From the NCBI RefSeq assembly GCF_022458985.1, contig NC_061778.1, positions 4,233,501-4,297,500 on the forward strand: a stretch of DNA of 64,000 bases. Reading direction: 5' to 3'. The notes beneath the pieces are model-generated. The model saw nothing but the letters and a program-made list of their open reading frames with translations. It ran no database searches and was not told where the DNA came from. This DNA comes from Mugil cephalus. Lineage: Eukaryota > Chordata > Actinopteri > Mugiliformes > Mugilidae. Shown here in pieces: positions 50,520-62,990 of the stretch (its first letter is position 1; each line of letters starts with the position of its first letter). Both the position numbers and the translations under genes were made by a program.

Positions 50520-52268
50520 TGGCGGTGACACTTTTTCAGGACAATGTTGTATGTCCACGTCATGTGACAGTGACATTACCCTGTTTTATATACAGTAGCT
50601 CATCATCATTCAGCATTTATTGTTAAGAAATGGTCCTGATGTCCTTTTGTTTTTGTAAAAACAAGTGAGAAAAAGATAATATGAGACCTTTTCTAACTTT
50701 TTGTCTATGTTAAATGATACCAATAATGAATAAAATGGAAAATAATGAAATACGTTTTGTTAGCATGTCATTTGGTTTCTGTGAAATTATTTGAAGACAT
50801 TTTTGGAGCCTTATTAACTAGAAATACCAGATAATTGTTCATTTTATCCCATTTTATGAATTTTTTTAAAAACATGAGAGTCCTGTCAAGTGTGTTCTGG
50901 GTATTACAGGCTAAATAAAACCTAATCTAATAGCTGGAGTCAGTGAATCGTAGCTTCGCCGACCTGCGATGCTGAATTCAAGGCCTTTTTTTTTTTCTCC
51001 CCCCGGTGAAAGCGCACGCATGGCTGCTATTAGAGAGCTGGACACAGATAACGGAGGGCCACTTTTCAACCAGAGGCTGTTAGAAACGAAACGGACAGCT
51101 GCACGCTGAGACAAAACATCAAAACACCAGCCACAGATGTACGCAATTAGCAACATGGTAGACATTTGGGGAGCAAAGGTCCATAAACTCGCAACTTATT
51201 ATGGTTGATCTAAGATGGCTGGAGGGAAAACGCAACAACATTAATGGGCTTTTAGTCGAAACATTCCACCAGGCAGGATTTGATCTCAGAGAAAGTTAAA
51301 AATCAAACCTCTAACCACGGCTTTCTGCTCCGATACTAAATATTATGTCATTCGGTGCAGCCAGTGTACGGAGGTGTGTACATGTGCTGGGAAGGAGGGA
51401 GGGGATGGGGGGGAGGGAGGGAGGGGTGAATGCCACACTCAACCTGTTTCCAATCATGCTAAGCTTCCTGTTTGTGTAAATATTTTCTTATTTTGTTTTC
51501 CAAGAGAGCAGGGTAGAATAATGAAGCCTGACCTCTCTGCCCTCTGGTTTCCTCACCACCTTCCACCGTGTGGCCAGAGGCGGAGATATGTATTTCCACC
51601 AGGCTCTTCGATACCGTCCAGAAACAGATGTGGATCCAGTTGTAAACTAGTCAACTTTTAAGCCCTTTAAGTTCAAAGATGAGCTGATATCAACCGCGCG
51701 ACAGATCTGATTAATAATCTTCAAATAAGTTATAGCTGCGTTATAAATCTGAAACCAAGTTATGTTACATTTTGAAAGACTAGAGCTCACCGTGAGTTAT
51801 TTGTGACATTTAAAAGTCCCAAACTTACAGGATTATTCCAGACATAGCCGTCGGTAACTTTAAAAATTGCGCAATTAATCTTCTGGATGTTGGATTTTTG
51901 GAAAGAAGTTAAAACCTCAGTCAGCGCAACATCACCTGGGTTTTATCTTTCATTTATGCCTCAACCGCCAAAAGAACTGACAGCCTGATCCCTCAGTGTT
52001 CCTCCCTAAGAAATATTTCTGGAAATGTTCTGAGGCTTCTGCAACCAGATGACGTGGCTCTGAACTCTGGAGGTCTTGAGTTTTGTTGCTTCATCTGTAC
52101 GAGGTCGTGCACTAACACTGTTAGTTCATGGAATTTCTCTCAGTAACTTTGGAGCTATGGGAGAATATCATTATATGCATTATTTTGCATGTTTGTCACA
52201 CTTAAATGATTCATATCATCAAATAAATTTAAATATTAGTCAAAGGTAAACACAAAATTCAGTCCAAA
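50520..52268. other. Non-coding, nothing recognised
   Basis: AT-rich sequence with a purine-rich GGGAGG tract at about 51390-51425. The short frames have no domain and no splice context. Around 51990-52090 the composition becomes more balanced, without a recognisable product. Confidence 0.5.
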
Positions 52269-52925
52269 CCTACATGGCCCTGTGCGGAAAAAGTGTTTCC
52301 CCCTTAAACCTAATAACTGGTTTGGCTCCTTAGCAGCAACAACTGCAATCAAGCGATAACTTGAGTCTTTTCCAGCGCTGTGGAGGAATTTTGGCCGACT
52401 CATCTTTGCAGAATTGTTGGAGAGTTTTACAGCGTGAACCGCCTTTTAAATTTCATGCCACAGCATCTCAGTAAGTTTCAGGTAAAGACTTTGTCTCGGC
52501 CACTCTAGGCCAAGTCTGCATTTAGTTTTTCTTCAGCCATTCAGAGGTGGAATTGCTGGTGTGTTTTGGATCATTGTCCAGCTGCAGAACCCAAGTTCTC
52601 CTCCTGGGAAGGTTCACCACTGTTTCATGTTTTCTCCATTTGTGGATAATGTCTCTCACTGTCGTTCGATGGAGTCCCAAAGCTTTTAAAAATTACTTTA
52701 CAACCTTTTTTTCCAGACTGATAGATCTCAATTACTTTCTTTCTCATTTGTTCCTGATGATTTCTTCATGATGTCTAGCTTTTGAGGATCTTTTGGTCTA
52801 CTCTGCTTTGTCAGACAGGTCCCATTGAAGTGATTTCTTGATGATTGAGAACAGGTGTGGCAGTAATCAGGCCTAAATGTGGTTAGAGAAATTGGACTCA
52901 GGTGTGATAAACCACAGTTACATTC
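52269..52925 (+). mobile_element. Internally deleted Tc1/mariner relic
   Basis: Begins TACATGGCCCTGTG, the terminal sequence of a Tc1 family very common in fishes. It continues through CCTAATAACTGG, CAGCGCTGTGGAGGAATTTTG and GGTGTGTTTTGGATCATTGTC, then jumps near 52598 to the distal part (CTCCTGGGAAGGTTCACCACTG, GACTGATAGATCTCAATTAC) and on to ACTCAGGTGTGATAAACCAC. The middle, with most of the transposase, is gone. The expected end (AACAGGGGGGCAAACAC...) is missing here, but a match lies at 54203-54223. Confidence 0.8.
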
Positions 52926-53171
52926 ATTAATACGCAGGATAAGCTGTTACAATCCCTCGTAAAAAGATCCCAGGCAAAACACGTTTAAAAGCCCAGTCCA
53001 ACTGGAAACCGACCAGCAGCCTAGCAGTCAGCTAGCAACCAACAAGCAGGACACCAGCTAACTAGCCTAGCCGCCGGCAGTAGGCAGTATGCGACACATC
53101 ATCGGGGTTTTCAAGTGGACACCTCCCTTCACTGATTTCATTAAGTTAGGCACCTCAAGAAGGCTTAACAA

Positions 53172-53890
53172 TCAGTAAGTTTAAATGTACATGAAAATAA
53201 TTATTGTCTTAATCCAACTTTAACTGGACAACTTAAGTGCATGTAAACATGTTACTCCAACTAAAATAGGAGTTCCCCTTATCTGATTAAATCAGTTATT
53301 CATTTGTTTCTCATTTTAGTGTAGGTTAACAGAAAAACGTTAAACGGTTCGAATAAGACACCCAGATAATGCATTTGGAAAACGATTTTCTCCAGCATTT
53401 ATATGTCTTAATCGGACTTTAACTGGACAATGCATGTACGCATGCTCCACAACCGCTGCGCTGGCATATGACCCCGGGAACAAAAACATCCAAGAAAACC
53501 AGTCACAGAAGAAGAAGAAGAAGGTAAACAGAGCCGGTAGAAGAACCAACTGAGGGAAATCTTGTCTGCACTATAAGTAGCGCACACATTACGTACAAGA
53601 TTAAAAAAAGCTACACCTGTATTATCCATCTGGTTGAAATGCCGGTCTGACACATGAACAATTCCAGGTGTTTTTTATATGAAGTAATAGGTCAACCAGA
53701 AAGCAAGCCATATTAATATGATATTAACCTGTTGAAAAGACACATCTCGCCACCTAGTGTGGAGGAGGAGGACATGTTATTCCTGTCAGTTATTCGTTTT
53801 TCTCCGTTACATGTAAACTGGGGCAAGGACCACATTCAGAAAGTCGAATTTTGAGCATAGTTGACTAAGCTGTGCATGTAAACGCACTGA
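53172..53890 (-). mobile_element. TIR-MITE family A, copy 4 (longest, about 719 bp)
   Basis: Starts TCAGTAAGTTTAAATGTAC and ends TGTGCATGTAAACGCACTGA. On the reverse strand it carries the same blocks as copy 2, including the CACACTAGGTGG-type core (53747-53760), the AAGAAGAAGAAGAAGG centre and CACAACCGCTGCGCTG. The sequence TCTTAATC(C/G)(A/G)ACTTTAACTGGACAA occurs twice, so part of the element was duplicated. No coding capacity. Confidence 0.75.
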
Positions 53891-54202
53891 CTGAGTGAGT
53901 TCCAACATCCTGGAGTCACCCCAATCCATGCTGCCACCGCACAACTGCATGACTTTCAACCACTGACAGATTAGCTTAGTCCATTTTTACTGTATTTTTA
54001 CAACAAAATAAACAATTGTTTTGGTCAGGTGTCTGAGCTCGCTCCCTCCCCAGGAAGGGAAGAGAGGGGGCATGAGGATACAGACCCTGGTTCAGTTAGG
54101 TAGGACATGGGGACTAAACCACGGCCTGCACACCCAAACACGAAATCAAACTGCCAAACTTGTCTTGCGGTTCGCCCTGCACATGTAGACCAAACCAAAA
54201 CC

Positions 54203-54294
54203 AACAGGGGAGGCAAACACTTATTAGGCGTGCAAAAAAAAAAAAAAAAAAAAGAAGAGAAATGAGGAAGGCTGCAAACACTTTTTCACATCAC
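54203..54294 (+). mobile_element. Tc1 terminal fragments
   Basis: AACAGGGGAGGCAAACACTT at 54203 and GCAAACACTTTTTCACA at about 54272 both resemble the distal end of the Tc1 family whose body lies at 52269-52925. A 20-base A-run and purine-rich sequence separate them. They could be the displaced end of that copy. Confidence 0.5.
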
Positions 54295-54299
54295 TGTAA

Positions 54300-56080
54300 C
54301 TTGTTCATTCGTTCCTCTCGCAGCTCGGGCCTCGTCTCTTTTCTCCTGCGTCTTACGAGGCACCGATGTGTGAGGCAGCTCTCTGAGGAAAGGCTAAACA
54401 AACAGGCCGGCCCAGGCACAAAGAGTCCGCCACTCAGAGACATGTGGCAGCAAAAACCCTCTCAATCCACGTACACCCCCCCCCCCCCCCCTCCACACAT
54501 CCACCCTTCGCTCAACAGTCACAACTCGGGAACCCCTCACACTCCCACCGGAGCCACACCAACTCTTCCGCACACCCATGAGCGTGGAGCCAAGAGAAGG
54601 AAAGATGGAGGAGGAGGAGGATGGGGCGGCGGAGGGGGGGAGCAAATTCTGATTCCCATTCACTGAATGTCACCACCTCACAAAGGGGACCGCATGACAC
54701 TGCCACTAAATCAGAGTTAATGGACTCCTTTCTCAGTCCCGCGAACATGACAGGGGGCGTGTGTGTGAGAGTAAGGGGGTGTGGGAGACGCACGGGGGGC
54801 TGGTGAGGGCGCCTGTTTGCCCCATTGAAGGGGCACATGGGCCAATGAGCCTTGTGTGATATAGTGAGACCGAGGGGAAGTGTATTTTCCAGGGGCATTT
54901 AACACGTCTCATTCAGCACTTATTTGGTTTAAGCAGACCATAACTTTGGCTAAATTGTTAAAAAAAAAAAAAAAAAAGATGAATGTTAATCATTATGTTT
55001 GTTTGACTGCTCTGTCGCTGCCCTTTTAAAGCACAGCAACAACACAACATCAATCACAAGCCACTTTAACAGTAAGTTACCGCGCTACACAAACCATGTT
55101 GGCGAACTGGCAATCAATCAAACTCCCAAAGCGAAGGTACAGGCTTGTGGGGCGATTGTTCATTTGCATGTGAACACTTATTCTACAATGAGGAGCCAGA
55201 CTGGGGGGACAGCAATTTCGGAGCCGTTTGTTATCTTCCCTACAGGGCAGGACCTAATATGAGGAGTCCCTCCCTCCCTCCCTGCATCCTCACGCCCCAA
55301 CCCAGACTCAATGTGCTTGGCTCAGAGGCCGGGGCCTAGATGAGTGAAGATGGCATTGGTGACGCTCGGTCGGCATTCAGAGCCGCCGAACCCCCCGCCT
55401 TTAAGTACACGGGGGGAGAATCAGAGAGACAGAGGCTGGAGAGACATGGAGCCCCAGGTACCGACCTCATTAGCAGATAAAAGCAACCTTTCTCCGCGAC
55501 CCCTGACCCCCGGAGGTTGCCATGGAGCCTTCCAGTCGAGGAGTGGATGGAGCATGCTGGGGATTGCTACCCAGCAGGGCGGGGTGAATATGGGCCGCTG
55601 TGAGAATTATTAAGACCCAACCCCTGGCTTTCGCAAAACCCATATTCGTCCCCTTTTGTGATCTTCTGAACTCTTGAAGTTGGAGTTTGGAGTTCGTGAG
55701 CTGCTCTCGCCCGTTTCCTGTTTTGTTTCAGGCGTCTTAATACCAGCCACAAAGTTAAGCTCATTACATCCTCGAGTTCACCTTCGATATGCAGCGAGGG
55801 AATAAGCGTTAGCTTAGCGTTAGCGTTCCCCTCCGCTGGTTTCTAAACAGCCGTGCACGGCGTAATGTCGCGTCGCCTTATTGATGGGCAGAACCTCGCT
55901 CAGGTGTGTGTTTTTTAAACCTAAAGTAGACTCTCGTCAAGCGTCCCTGTTGAAATTTGCCCTCAGTGGCTTCGTGTAAATCCTCCTTTAAATAAACTGA
56001 ACTCATGCTAACTTTGCTGTAACCAGTGCTAAAAAAATAAAGACTGTTATTATTATTTCCAGAAAGTCTTAGTCAGTGTT
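54300..56080. other. Non-coding with C-tract and possible regulatory stretches
   Basis: Contains a poly-C tract (about 54474-54491), a GGAGGAGG-rich part (54605-54640), an A-run near 54960 and two balanced-composition stretches (about 55100-55260 and 55440-55640) that look like single-copy conserved DNA. At 55153 ATTGTTCATTTGCAT places a SOX-type core next to an octamer. No exon recognised. Confidence 0.4.
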
Positions 56081-56082
56081 GT

Positions 56083-56144
56083 CACACACACACACACACA
56101 CACACATACATATACATATATATGTGTGTGTGTGTGTGTGTGTG
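56083..56144. repeat. (CA)n-(TG)n palindromic microsatellite
   Basis: A run of CA dinucleotides passes through CATACATATACATATATATG into a run of TG. The whole block of about 60 bases is alternating purine-pyrimidine and nearly self-complementary. Confidence 0.9.
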
Positions 56145-56310
56145 ATGAAGAATGAAGGGGGAGGGGGGTTATATCTTGGTCATGCTGACTGAGTTTTATA
56201 AGCTGTGGCTAACCCCACTCCCCACAGCTGACTGAATATTAAATAAACAGAGCCAAGTGGCTGAATTCAGCGGAGTGACTGCTCAGGCTGGAGAAGCACT
56301 ATTTCACCAG

Positions 56311-56340
56311 TGTGGGGGCCTCCCCCATGGGGCCCCCACA
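56311..56340. repeat. GC-rich hairpin
   Basis: TGTGGGGGCC and GGCCCCCACA form a perfect 10-bp stem around TCCCCCATGG. It lies outside any recognised gene. Confidence 0.75.
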
Positions 56341-56827
56341 TCAGCCTGTCTTATTCTTGGCAGCTGCAGTGGAGAGAGGCAGCCTATGTGGGGTGGGAGG
56401 GTAGTGTACAAGGGGGGGGGGGAGGGCGTGTAAATAGGAGGGAGGGAGGAGGGAGGAGGGATGAGGGCGAAAGAAAACTGGAGGCTGGTGTTTGTTGGCG
56501 TGCAGCTGTGGGACCAAAATCACAACAGCAGCAGAAGAAAACGGGGAGAGACGAAGTTTTTTTTCTTGTGGTTTTGAGGGGATTCTGTTCTCTACCAGTC
56601 TGTGAAAGTGTGAAGGTGAAGCAGTGTGTCAGCGAGTCAAACATTAAAAAGAAGCTACCTGATGGAAACAAAGCAGGTCTTCAGGTCTTCAGATGTGACG
56701 CGTTTGTCTGGTTGGGTCTGAATGGAGAGCGATGCATGATGCAAAGCAACAACAAGATTTCACCTCCAGCTCTTAAGATTGTTTGATTTTAAGAAATGGC
56801 AGCAACGTATCTTAGTGTTATGTTTTG

Positions 56828-56900
56828 TCAATCAATCAGACTTTATTTGTAAAAGCACTTTTCACACAAAAAGTAGCACAAAGTGCTGTATACAGTAATC
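56828..56900 (+). repeat. Dispersed retroelement-tail-like repeat
   Basis: CAATCAATCAGACTTTATTTGT, then AGCACTTTTCACACAAAA and GCACAAAGTGCTGTATAC, is a string found many times in teleost genomes, usually linked to LINE-type ends. Class is from memory. Confidence 0.5.
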
Positions 56901-57129
56901 CAACCTGCACCTTAGATTCATTCATTCATAATCATAGAAAACCCCTAAAAAATAGTACTTGGAACTAAGAGCATAAGAATAAATAAATATAAAAAAACAC
57001 TAAAAATAAAAAACACCATAAAAAATGTTGACTACTGAGACAGTAAAAGAGATATAAAAAGAAATAACTAGTAAATGTGCAAATAAATATCAACACTCTC
57101 TGCAGTGGCTCCTGATGAGGCAACAATAT

Positions 57130-57130
<1 letters not shown>

Positions 57131-57227
<97 letters not shown>
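57131..57227. repeat. (GATA)n microsatellite
   Basis: About 24 uninterrupted copies of GATA. The apparent reading frame across it (Tyr-Leu-Ser-Ile repeats on the minus strand) is an artefact. Confidence 0.97.
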
Positions 57228-57228
<1 letters not shown>

Positions 57229-58490
57229 CCTCAGCTAAAACAGAGCCATTAATATTAATATCATAACACAACTGTGGCCTGTGTCCAAGTTGCAGCTGGT
57301 ATTTTCAAATTATTATTATTATTTTGTTGTTGTTTTTAACTTTTACTTGAGATATTTTGGCTTGAATCTAAAGATAAAATTATGATAGTTCTCAGAAAGA
57401 ACCAAGTGTCTGCCACCTGTGAACAATCATTCATTCATTCAGTCATTCATTATCTGTAACCACTTGTCGTCAGGAGTGTTGTGTGTGTGTGTGTGTTCTT
57501 GTACTTGTGGGCTGGTGTGAGTCTTTAACAAGCAAAGTGAAGTCTTTTTTGGGGCCTTTCTGAGGCTCTTTGACAGTCAAGACTCTTTTTTATTGTAAAG
57601 GTCACAATTAGGTGTTAGAATTAGGCACCAAGTCTAGATGGTTAGGGTTATTATAAGGGACTAGAAGTTTAAACCCCCTCCCCTCAGAGTTTTCTGAATG
57701 TTTTTTTCTTATTTATCTTTCCTCTCTCACCATTTTATTCGGAACAATCAGATCAGCCTTTTCATCACTGCACACACACACACACATACTCCATGCACTG
57801 CCTCATCCTCGTCCTCCGGGAAGCCAGACACCGACCATCCCCAACTGTGAGCTTCCCCCGACTCCAGACAGCGAACGGAACATGTTTGATATCAAGCCCC
57901 TGTCTGATTTACAGGGCGCTCCCACATGAACGCTATCGAGTCACGGAGATCATCTACGCAGGTCATGGGAGCCGTTTTGCAGGACGGAGTGAATCGGCGG
58001 GGCTCCAGCCTCCCACACCCTGCTCTATAAACACAGCTGTCAGTCTCGTGTCTCCTGTCATTGCCAGCTCCTGCGTTTTATTCTCTCCTCTTTCACATAA
58101 CTTGGGCTGAGAGTGGCTCCCCGTCAGCATCCTCCTCCGTCTCCGTCGCTGGTGGATGTGGGAGAGTTTTGTTTACACGCTGACAGAACTGATTACGCTG
58201 CAAGTGTGTGTATCTGGGGGTGCTTCCTAGTGTTTACAGCCTTCTCTAAAAGGAATGCACAGTGCTGCTGCTGCAAAAAACTGTCCATCTTTAATGACTC
58301 ACACTAAAAACAAAAACAAAATGCACATAGTGAGAGTTCAGTTAATTGAAGCCAGCGTCTCTGTTTTTTTTTTTTTTGATGAATTGTTGTCCTGTTCAAA
58401 TCCCTCCCTCAGCGTCCGCCCACACTGCGCTTCAGACCTCCCACAGAACAGAACACCGCAAACATACATTCACATGTAGAGTCACACATA

Positions 58491-58533
<43 letters not shown>

Positions 58534-60000
58534 AGAGGGGCAGGTAGGTAGGGGCTGTAGTCGGGGAAATGGTGTTTCATCTTGACCCCAGGAGGAGGCA
58601 AGAGAGCAGCTCGTTGGTTTTCAAAGGGGTGAATGAAAATAGAAACAAAGGGAACGAAAGGAAACGGTGAGGAGATGAAGAAGAAGAAGAAGAAGAAGAA
58701 GAAGAAGAAGAAGAAGGAGGAGGAGGAGGAGGAGGAGGAAGCCGCTTGCCAGAAACTCTCAGCGGACTCTCCTCTGCCTCCCCTGCAGCCCCGCGCAGGT
58801 TCCCCCTCGCTCTCCTTGTGTGGTCTGGAGCTCCAAGTCATTCCCAAACAATCGGCATTAATCCAGGGAGCCCGGCGCTGCCAGACTTCCAGAGAGCCCA
58901 TTGCCCCGGCCCGCACTGACGCATGCTACGCAACACCCACTGAACACACACACACACACACACACACTGCTAGGCCCCTGCAGCCTTTGAACAGGTTTGG
59001 TGCGGTAGTGTGCTCTGCGTTATGGCGCATATGAGGGACGTCACTCAGATCTCCATCACAAACATCTCACAGATGATATCAAACCTTTTCCAGAGAGAAA
59101 AACAAATAGTTTTCTGGCATTAAAGTGTATGGACAACTTATAGAGCTGCAACAGCCGCATTAAAGATGGATGGGTCAGGTTGAACTTAAACAGAATCCTC
59201 CTTTAAGTCCTAGGGTTTAGGTCGTCTTCATGAAAACACTGAAATCACCTCATTCAGATCATTTTAAAGATTAATAATCACAGAGTTTACTTTTGTCTCT
59301 CTTTGACAGAAGTGCAAGACACTAATAAGCATCATAAGATTAACAGTTACGTGCATATTTTCCTTTAAAAACTAGACATCATCCAGACATGCTAAGTAGC
59401 TACTGGTTGGAAAATAAACTTGTGATGTGCTGAGTTTCCTCTTCGTCACTCTCCTCTCCTCTCAAGGAGGTAGGTTTTAGTGTTGGATCCAAGTGCAGAA
59501 CCGAAGGAGATGACAAAACAAAAAAACTAAACAAAAACAAAATGAGGCATGGTAACAAAAAGCATGAGTGGGGGGTGGAAAAACATGGAGACGGAGAACA
59601 TGGGAACAAAAAAATGACACAACTGGGAACAGGGATGGGATGATGAGACACGGGTGGAGCACACAAGGAGAAATCAATAAGTAATCAAGTGCAAAATGGG
59701 GAGTGACAATAAACAGGAAACAAAGAAACTTAACAAAATAAAACAGGAAACTCAAAACATGAACATGAGAACTCAAACAGGTGTCATTGTTTTAGATAAA
59801 TTTGTCCAAACTGTTTTCAAGAAGATTTTGTTTCTTCTAAAAGTTACTGGGTTTGAGTTACAGTAGTTAATACACAGTTGGTGATGAACTGCACAGTAGT
59901 TTATGGCTCTCAAGTCCATAAATAAAGTTTTCGTGTACATTAAAGGTCTATCGTAGTGTCTCTTTATTTAATCTTAACCTCCCGTGAGCCCTGCATCAGT
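57228..60000. other. Non-coding, simple-repeat rich
   Basis: Contains CA/GT repeats (57480-57500, 57770-57786, 58496-58530, 58945-58968), an AAG then GAG purine tract (58676-58740) and a GGAACA/AAACAA-rich stretch (59500-59780). A frame at 57793-58110 has balanced composition but no domain and no convincing splice sites. I recognise no gene. Confidence 0.5.
58676..58740. repeat. (AAG)n/(GAG)n purine mirror tract
   Basis: About 65 bases of pure purine on the plus strand, AAG repeats followed by GAG repeats. The open frame through it encodes only Lys/Glu runs and is not a gene. Confidence 0.9.
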
Positions 60001-62990
60001 CACGTATCACTCCTGCCTTTCACAGGTGGGCTTGACCAGCTTTTTCATGGGTCATCTTTTCCCTTTTTCCCACAGGTCTATTTTGCATCATTCCAAGGCT
60101 TTTAAGGTTGGCTGCACACTCTCCTCTCCTCCATGAAGGGCTCACATTGACCAGGACTCCCCCTCCATCCCCCCTCCCTCCCCCCTCCCTCAGTTGCAGG
60201 CCCAGGGATGTGAGATTAGCCTGCGCCGTGTGCTGCAGCCTGGAATGCATATTCTTGGCAGTACTGAGGGTAAATTGCTGCAATCAGCCATTACTCTAAT
60301 TCAGCCATTTACCTGACTTTACACATTCATCACTTTCATACACTTCTCGGCACACAGATGATGAATTGAAGTGTTTGAGGCCCCCCGGCCCCCGAGTGCA
60401 ACCCAGAAAACGCGTCTCACCGGGGGGGGGGGGACCCAACCGGACTCCCCCTGCAGCGCCTCACAGCGCAATCACCCACCCTGACCAACCATTAGTCAGT
60501 CGGTTCAGACTGACCCCGACACCACATCCGGTACCCGTAGCCCCACCCCACCTTGCTCGTCAGCCCACAGACCCGCTCCTGGGATGGGTTGGTGGTGAAG
60601 AACCAGGTCACTGACTCCCTAACGGCCATTACTGTAATTATAGTTGGCGTTGTTAATTGTTTTTTGCTGGGAATAATGAGGTAGAGGGGAGAGGAGGGGA
60701 GGGCGCAATTAAGGAGGCGGTGGGAGGTTCTACAGGAGGCAGAGGGGAAGCCAGAATGGAAGGAGGAAGCGAGCAGTGGAGTATGGGATTGAATTGTCAG
60801 TCCAGGTTATGATTAGGAGGCACAGATGCGGCCATGTGAGAAATGAATTTCATGCCTGTTGATTCTGCGATTTCTCCTGGAATGTGAGGGTGTGCTGCTA
60901 AGGGATAGGGAGAGCGCCTCGGAGCGAGGGCTAATAACAACCTAGAAGATGGAAGTAAACAGCAACAACAAACTGTGCCTTTTTTCTGTTAGAAGTGGTA
61001 GAAGAATACTGACAACTATTACTGTTGACATTAATTTTCACTCATGCGATGCTACATCATCACTAAAGACTATAAATGAATGAAAAGTGTACATCATGTG
61101 TAATTTAAATAATACACGACACTTTGTGTTATCTTTGCAGTCAAACACGTCCACCGCTGTGATGTCCTTTAGAGAGACATCACAAGACAAAGCATATGGA
61201 CGGGAAGAGGGGCTCACGCATGCATGTCCTTCCAATTATGTGCCAATTAATCAGGAAGTGTCAGATGAATATTCCCTTGTGTTTTCGCAGGGATGCGTCA
61301 GTTCGGATTAAAGGGCTGAGTCTGAGGAAGAAGCGTGAAGCGTTTTGAGTTGGAACAACAGAGCCTTATGTACACTCCTCTCCCCTTTGACTCCTTGTGT
61401 GAGAACACGTTTTCCACTTGTGTTTGGAGTGTCGGTGAAATATGCGACACACAGGGGATGTATGTACGTACGTATGTATGGAGGCGCGGTTTTAGCGCCA
61501 GTTTTGGACACCGGCCTGGAGCCAGCTGCCAACCTGCTGTAGCCCCCCTCCTCCCCACCTCCTCCCGCCTCCCAAATGCTCCCTCTCAGCGGGCCAAGGT
61601 TGGACCCACCGTACGCTGCAGGATTTCTTGGATCAGATATGCAGCAGAGAAGCTGGCCAAGCGGACTCCTTGTCATGAGAACACAAACATCATGGCTGAA
61701 GTTTCTTTCTTTTTCTTTTTCTTTTTTCAAAACACCATAAACAATCTGAACGAGATGAGATGCAGATGCGGTTCACTGTGGTTCAGTGGAAGCAATTACG
61801 TTATTTACAGTTAGTCCTAATTACACTGTTATTATTATGCGTTGCAGCACATTGGTGTTGGAGCAAGTGACGCTCGTAATTATTTGTCCTGACCGGAGGA
61901 ACCAGAGGCTGAAATAGAAAGCGAAGGACGCTTCGGTGCAACTTGCTGACATGACTTTTCTTGTCTTGTTTTTTTCCGCAACTCACCTCCAATCAGTAAT
62001 GTTCACCGGATAATTAGCTGCTATCACGAAATACGAAATAAAAACTGGCATGAAGTAATAAAAACTGGCCAATTTGTCAGATATGCTGCACGCTTCTCCT
62101 TGTTCAGACAGGTAGTGAGGGCAGAAAAGTTGCAAAGAGTCACATCCTCAACAACTCTTCAACGCCAGCTTTTCAGGCACTTTATACAATGAGGTCTTCA
62201 GTTTTAAACATTAACATGCTGTCAATAGATGGTGTTTTGCAGCTGTAGCTAGGTAATAAATAATTGGCTGAGTAGCCCAATGGAGCAATGAATTATAACG
62301 CTAATAGGGATTCAGAGTGGACTTGATTTTAACTGGGCACCGCTTTGTTACTCTTGGTAAAGTCAGTCACAGGGTGTTGAGTCTGAGCACTGGGTTCCTG
62401 AGCAGTGAGGTAGCGCACTTGCTGTAATTGGGTGTCACAGTGAGACACAGTGTTTATGTCTGTCCACTGGGGACATCGCATCATGGAAAACCGAGCACAG
62501 AGCTCCGTCTGTGCAGAGCCGGACATCACACGAGGTTTTTTTTCTGCAGCTTTGTCGGAAATGACTCAAGAAACTCCCGGGGGCATTTGTCGCACCCCGG
62601 GTCGTGCCTCCACCCCGACGGTGTGGGAGAATGCACAGGTGTTTGAGCATGTGGCCCTGCCCCGTTTGCACCTCTCCTGCTGGGTTTGTTAATGAAGGAG
62701 TCTAATTGGATTTTTTTTGGGGGTTGGTGCTGGGGCGTTCAGTTGAAGGAGGGGCGAGCTGAGGGGGGGACAAACCTGCAGGCTGGATTACCACTGTGCC
62801 CTTTTCTCTTCTGCTCGGTCTTCCCAAGGTAGAGGATTAATGTCTGTGTGAGCAGGGAAGCTGGTGAGAGGGCATTTCATGAGTTCAGATTGTTAAGATG
62901 AGGGCCAGGACATGGGAGGATACACACACTTTACTTTGAGCACAAAAGAGATAATTTAGTGAACATGCAACGGTGCAATTCAAACTATAG
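60001..62990. other. Non-coding; candidate conserved regulatory stretches
   Basis: Sections near 60190-60320 and 60610-60900 have balanced, repeat-free sequence rich in homeodomain-type cores (GTAATTATAG, GTTAATTG, GCAATTAAGG, GATTGAATTG). Another at 61230-61310 has CCAATTATGTGCCAATTAATC. These look more like enhancers than exons. Short frames here lack domains. Confidence 0.35.

Noticed and set aside
57131-57227. Regular short repeat that could suggest a CRISPR-like array
   Set aside because: It is a pure GATA microsatellite without spacers, in a vertebrate genome.
57793-58110. 105-codon plus-strand frame in a conserved-looking stretch
   Set aside because: No domain and no convincing splice sites; the sequence looks regulatory rather than coding.
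58633-59034. 133-codon open frame rich in Lys and Glu
   Set aside because: The frame is produced by the AAG/GAG tract; the rest has no domain and no splice context.
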